Translations under genes and position numbers: made by a program | In this document: in pieces, positions 60,440 to 64,000 of the stretch | Layout of the letters: every line of letters starts with the position of its first letter | Numbering within the stretch: position 1 is the stretch's first letter | Assembly (NCBI GenBank): GCA_035236585.1 | Contig: CP141132.1 | Location: forward strand, 26,557,445-26,621,444 | DNA length: 64,000 nt | Origin: Warburgia ugandensis | Taxonomy: Eukaryota; Streptophyta; Magnoliopsida; Canellales; Canellaceae | Reading direction: 5' to 3' | The notes under the pieces: generated by a model | Databases searched by the model: none | Told to the model about the DNA's origin: nothing | Seen by the model: only the letters and a program-made list of their open reading frames with translations

Positions 60440-61679
60440 GAAGGTACCATTTTAATTTCAGACAGACATGCTAAAGTTCTAGTTGATCTCGGTTCCACGC
60501 ATTCATTATTATCCATTATTTTTTTGTTTTGTGTGTCTTTACCTGTACATAATTTAGGATTTAGCTTGGATATAACTACACCAGGAGGTGAATTAGTTAG
60601 TAGTCATGAGTTTCTCCAAGATGTACCTATTGAGATGGGGAAGTAGTTCAAGGCCAATCTCATTCTACTTGATATGATGGATTTTGAAGTTATATTGGGA
60701 ATTCATTGGGTAGCAGTGAATTGGGCAATTGTGGACTGTCATAGGAAGAAGGTCATGTTTTATATACTAGGATAGATAGTAATTTCATTTCAAAGGAGAC
60801 TAGATACAAATGGTGTTTGTGTTATTTTAGTCATGAAGGTAGTAAGACATATCTCAAAGGGATGTTAAGCCTTTTTAGCAAGTGTAGTAGCAATGGATGC
60901 TAAACAACCTAAACTTGAGGAGTTAGAAGTTGTTAGAGAATTTTAGGACGTTCTTCCTAAAGAACTTCCAGGATTACCACCTTGGAGAGAAATTGGTTTT
61001 GCCATCAAACATGTTCTAGGTACACCTCCTATTTTTAAGGCACCATACCAGATGGCTCCATCAGAATTGAAAACAAGTTGCAAGAGTTACTAGACAAGGA
61101 TTTTATCAGACCTAATGTTTTAGCATGGGGAGAATTAGCTTTCTTTATAAAGAAGAAAGATGGATCCATGCGACTAGATATTGATTACCAAATGCTGAAT
61201 ATGTTATGATAAAAAAACAAGTATTCCTTACCTTGGATTAATGACCTCTTCTATCAATTATAGTCTTCCTTTATTTTCTCTAAGATTGGTTTGAGGTCAA
61301 GATATCATAAATTCAAGATTATAGAAGAAGATATGGTATTTAATAGAGTGGAATGGAGGAATAAGATTCATGTGGCCAGCCCCTAATTGGGATAAGGTCT
61401 TGATGATGATGATGATGATGAGCATTTAGGACTCGTTATGATCACAACGAATTCTTAGTTATACCATTTAGATTGACAAACGCTCTGGTCTTGTTGATGG
61501 ACCTTATGAACTAGATCTTTAGAGCCTATTTGGATAATTTGTCATAGTATTTGTAGATGATATTTTGGTTTACTCCACGAGCAAAGCAGAATACAGAGAA
61601 CATCTATGCATTTTCTTAAGTACTCTTCAGATTCATTATTTGTTTGTTAAGTTTAGCAAATGTGAATTCTGGTTAGAGT
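60440..61679 (+). pseudogene. pol: Gypsy pol (protease and reverse transcriptase), decayed
   Basis: Protease: VLVDLGSTHSLLS at about 60475-60515 (the usual DSGATHS has become DLGSTHS), then LDMMDFEVILGIHWVAVNWA (60670-60730). RT: ELPGLPPWREIGFAI (60960), PIFKAPYQMAPSEL (61030), KKKDGSMRLDIDYQMLN-like text (61150-61200), KIIEEDM (61315), [20 protein letters not shown] (61425-61485), VIVFVDDILVYS (61541-61577). The catalytic FVDD is intact although stops and frameshifts surround it. An 80-bp retroposon fragment splits the RT at 61343-61421. RNase H and integrase are absent because the sequence jumps to LTR near 61680. Confidence 0.85.
61343..61421 (+). mobile_element. 5'-truncated RTE-LINE or Au-SINE-type 3' tail
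   Basis: The segment has the signature 3' end shared by plant RTE LINEs and Au-type SINEs: ggaatggaggaataagattc, catgtggccagcccc, taattgggataagg, then a (TGA)n tail. It is flanked by gtattta (336-342 of kb 61) and gcattta (61422-61428), a 7-bp TSD with one mismatch. Removing it restores the RT reading frame into FRTRY. The recognition of the family is from memory of its consensus tail. Confidence 0.75.
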
Positions 61680-61881
61680 ATTCTACGTTTTGGATGTAAA
61701 AATGTTTAATTTCAGAACTCATAAAGGTGTTTTGATTGGTCAAATGACACGTGAGGATTTTTAAAAGTTTTTTCAAAGGAAAATGTTTTCATTGTTTGTT
61801 TTCTAAAATAAAGTTTAACATAGGTATCCCTCCTTTCAAAAATAATTCTTGAAAGGCATTTGAAAAACCCATGTTGTTATA
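61680..61881 (+). repeat. Remnant of 3' LTR (terminal ~200 bp)
   Basis: Matches 59000-59202 of the 5' LTR (gaatgtaaaaat..., cataaaggtgtttt, caaaaataattcttgaaaggcatttgaaa). Ends ttgttata before the TSD. Confidence 0.85.
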
Positions 61882-61886
61882 ATTCT

Positions 61887-64000
61887 CCTTAAAATTAGAT
61901 GGTTCACTTTGATCTTTCCATTACATTAAGTCCAATTATCGATAGGTCCAATTAACAACTTAGACCTAAACATCATGTGGAATAACTTCCCATCCTTAAT
62001 AAGTTAGTCATGCTATTTAATCTTCATCTTTACTTTATACTCAAATCATTTAAAACATGTGTGTCCTCTTAGGTTTTCCAAAATAGCTTAATTGAATTAA
62101 GTTATTGGTCTTCCACTTGATGCCATGATGGATAATTTAACATTTGACCTCAATTAACCCCATAAAATGTATTGAAGAAAAAGACAAGAAAATATTACCC
62201 CATTTGTTTAGGTAATATAATTGGATTATTAAATTGACTATATTATATCACTAGAGGGAACTCCACATTCTTGTGAGGTCCTTTACCAATAAATCCTAAA
62301 GGTAATGTCTCTATGTACAAAAGACTAGCTCTCAGGTGAAAGATAAATTTAGAATATCATCCTCTTTGAATAACAAAGTGCAATCATGTTAATAGATATA
62401 ATAAACTACAATATTTATTTGATTTTTGCAATCACTAAAGAGAATATTAGCAACATAATTTGAAGAAAAATAAAATGGCACTAGGAGAATACATTGAAGC
62501 TCTCTAGTACATAGGACATGGAGGTCTTGATTGGAAGAAAAGTAATCAGCAAAGGAATAGGTAGCAAAGACCCATGCTAATATGAAAAGGATATATATAA
62601 TGACCAATTGTTATGAAAAAGCTAAGAGAAGTGATGTAATAAATATATTTGAAATCATTACTTTTATCTACTACAGGGGCATATAAATTAAACCAACCTC
62701 ATTTGCAATACCTTTAGGGTACAATATCAAAAAAGTACTATGCCTGAATTAATTTGATATAAGTGAATAAAATAATCTCAAATCGGTAGACAATTATCCA
62801 AACTAATGATATCAATATCATGAGTAATTTGCACTACATGTGCCTTGTACTGTTATTTGTGTATAATAGACAACCAGTAAATGTGACAAGATAGATAAAT
62901 GATGAGTTATAAAGGACAGGAAAGTAAGAAACAACTATACATGCATGTAGAATCTATTAAAAAGATATGGGTACATAAAAAAATATGTTTAAATATATCA
63001 ATATCATGTCTAATTAGCAAGCGAAAACATGTTATCCTCTTTGTTGTTCTTCTCCCTTTATGACTTTATTTGCCCTAGGATGGCTCCATCTTATAAAAAT
63101 TCAAGCTCCTAAGTAAAAAAAAAAAAAAAACAGCTTTAAAAATTATAAATAATATTTATTATTTATTAAGAAAATTAAAATGGCCATCAGATTTATGTTC
63201 TCTCATTAAGGACTAAGACATGCATGGAATATAACAGATATAAGAAGAAAGCAAGACAAGTCCTTAGTACTTTTCCTCTGTCTCTCTCTCCCCCTTTTAA
63301 AAGCTTCAACAATTAAAACATGTGCAATCATTTCTCTAAAGGAACACAAAGATCTACAAACATTACTTACCAAACTAGTAATCACATCATAGGTTCTAAT
63401 TTCATCTCTCTTAACAGTACATCTTTCAAATAATAACTAGAAGTCTAACAGAAACACAATACCTTAAGTATCCTACAAAGCAATGGTTGTCTCTTCATCA
63501 CGTTGCAATGGTTGTCACTTCAGTAGGCCCCAATCTGCTAGTCTCTGTAAAAGAAATCAAAACAAGTGAAGTTAGAATAAAACACAAAGAAAGTGAAGTA
63601 GTTTTTGAGAATGAAATGGTTGTCTAAACATGCATATTACCTGATTCTAAGTTCTTGTACTTCTCAAACTCACTCATATATTCTAAGGGATCATCTGAAG
63701 CTAAAGATCACACCCAATTTTGAGTGCAAATTAGGGCCTCCATTATTGTTACAGACATCGAACTTTGAAAAGGATAGATGACATGCCCTATGTGCTAAAT
63801 GCATATGCAAAGGCAATTGTAGACACTGGAACTGCTAATACATTATGTGTTAATTGTCAGAGTATGGTATATTTGTTGAATTGGCCTTCTACCACACTAG
63901 AATATCAAAAGATGGATTGTTTTACTCACCTAAGTCAGCTTCCTCTATTGAATACCTCTCAAGTTTAGATATGGTACTCATACCACTTTGTTTCTAAACC
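61887..64000. other. Unclassified flank; no transposon recognised
   Basis: AT-rich sequence to the window end. It has an A13-type run near 63116-63130 and a CT-rich patch near 63275. Open frames at 62389-62607 (minus) and 63765-63968 (plus) match nothing I recognise. It is the most likely place in the window for a genuine host gene edge, because possible exons are present near 63.5-63.7 kb. Confidence 0.4.
63498..63700 (-). CDS. Possible terminal two exons of a minus-strand host gene
   Basis: On the minus strand an exon-like segment (63641-63697 or -63700) reads SDDPLEYMSEFEKYKNLES. It ends at a gtaata donor; a 96-bp AT-rich intron (63545-63640) ends in tttacag, and the frame continues TSRLGPTEVTTIAT to TGA at 63498-63500. 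An upstream acceptor (tttag or cttcag) is present. Composition is protein-like and the frame crosses the intron cleanly, but the peptide is short and I do not recognise a family. Further upstream exons were not identified. It could be chance. Confidence 0.22.

Larger units (their letters stand above)
56584..61881 (+). mobile_element. Ty3/Gypsy element with decayed gag-pol and a truncated 3' LTR
   Basis: Seen: a 2.6 kb 5' LTR (56584-59202, tgtaacaacc ... ttgtcata), a PBS (59205-59216), decayed gag, protease and RT, then an abrupt switch near 61680 into the last ~200 bp of the LTR, ending ttgttata at 61881. The TSD attct is exact (56579-56583 and 61882-61886). The RT end, RNase H, integrase, PPT and most of the 3' LTR are missing. 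The PBS and the gag/RT motif set fit the Gypsy chromoviruses. It is the only element here with readable pol. Confidence 0.9.

Noticed and set aside
63765..63968. Plus-strand open frame of 67 codons at the window end
   Set aside because: Protein-like in places but no recognisable family, no clear splice context, and it conflicts with the weak minus-strand exon model; left unannotated as a gene.

Overview
This is a repeat-dense plant nuclear window (overall AT-rich). No intact host gene could be recognised. TNP2-type CACTA transposase with DUF4216/ULP1 modules, Tat/Athila-type gag, initiator-Met-primed Ty3/Gypsy elements with very large LTRs, and an RTE/Au-SINE-type tail together point to a flowering plant with a large genome, and to heterochromatin rather than a gene island. 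I cannot name the species. About 57.3 kb of the 64 kb (roughly 90%) falls into three transposon stacks whose edges can be placed from target-site duplications (TSDs), primer-binding sites (PBS) and polypurine tracts (PPT).

Stack 1 (822-30894). The outermost layer is a minus-strand Tat/Athila-lineage element with 2.5-2.7 kb LTRs and a gag remnant but no pol (TR-GAG-like). Its left (3') LTR was hit by a Gypsy element that is now a 2.67 kb solo LTR (868-3541). Its internal region was hit by a plus-strand CACTA transposon (6782-24326) carrying a decayed TNP2 transposase and a second decayed gene with DUF8039-like and ULP1 cysteine-protease parts. The CACTA element was in turn split by an 8.17 kb minus-strand Gypsy element (15312-23481) with no recognisable gag or pol.

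Stack 2 (31231-53207). A minus-strand, large-LTR, non-coding Gypsy element was invaded by a plus-strand member of its own family (31904-45201; 4.7 kb LTRs, 3.85 kb internal region, no gag-pol). Both layers keep exact 5-bp TSDs. The outer element has lost nearly all of its left LTR. Differences between the two LTRs of the inner copy fall mostly at CAG/CTG sites and do not look like deamination, which suggests a long-read basecalling artefact on CHG-methylated DNA.

Stack 3 (56584-61881). A plus-strand Gypsy element keeps one 2.6 kb LTR, a PBS, decayed gag, protease and RT (FVDD still readable), an RTE/Au-SINE-type tail inserted in RT, and then only the last ~200 bp of the 3' LTR.

The remaining unique or unclassified DNA is 1-816, 30900-31225, 53213-56578 and 61887-64000. 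A weak case for terminal exons of a minus-strand gene exists near 63.5-63.7 kb. No tRNA, rRNA or CRISPR array was seen. Nothing here is clearly an unknown molecular machine. The most interesting material is the paired-stem element at matching positions in unrelated LTRs, the CWG-focused LTR mismatches, the CpG-dense LTR core, and the internal copies of the CACTA subterminal arrays.
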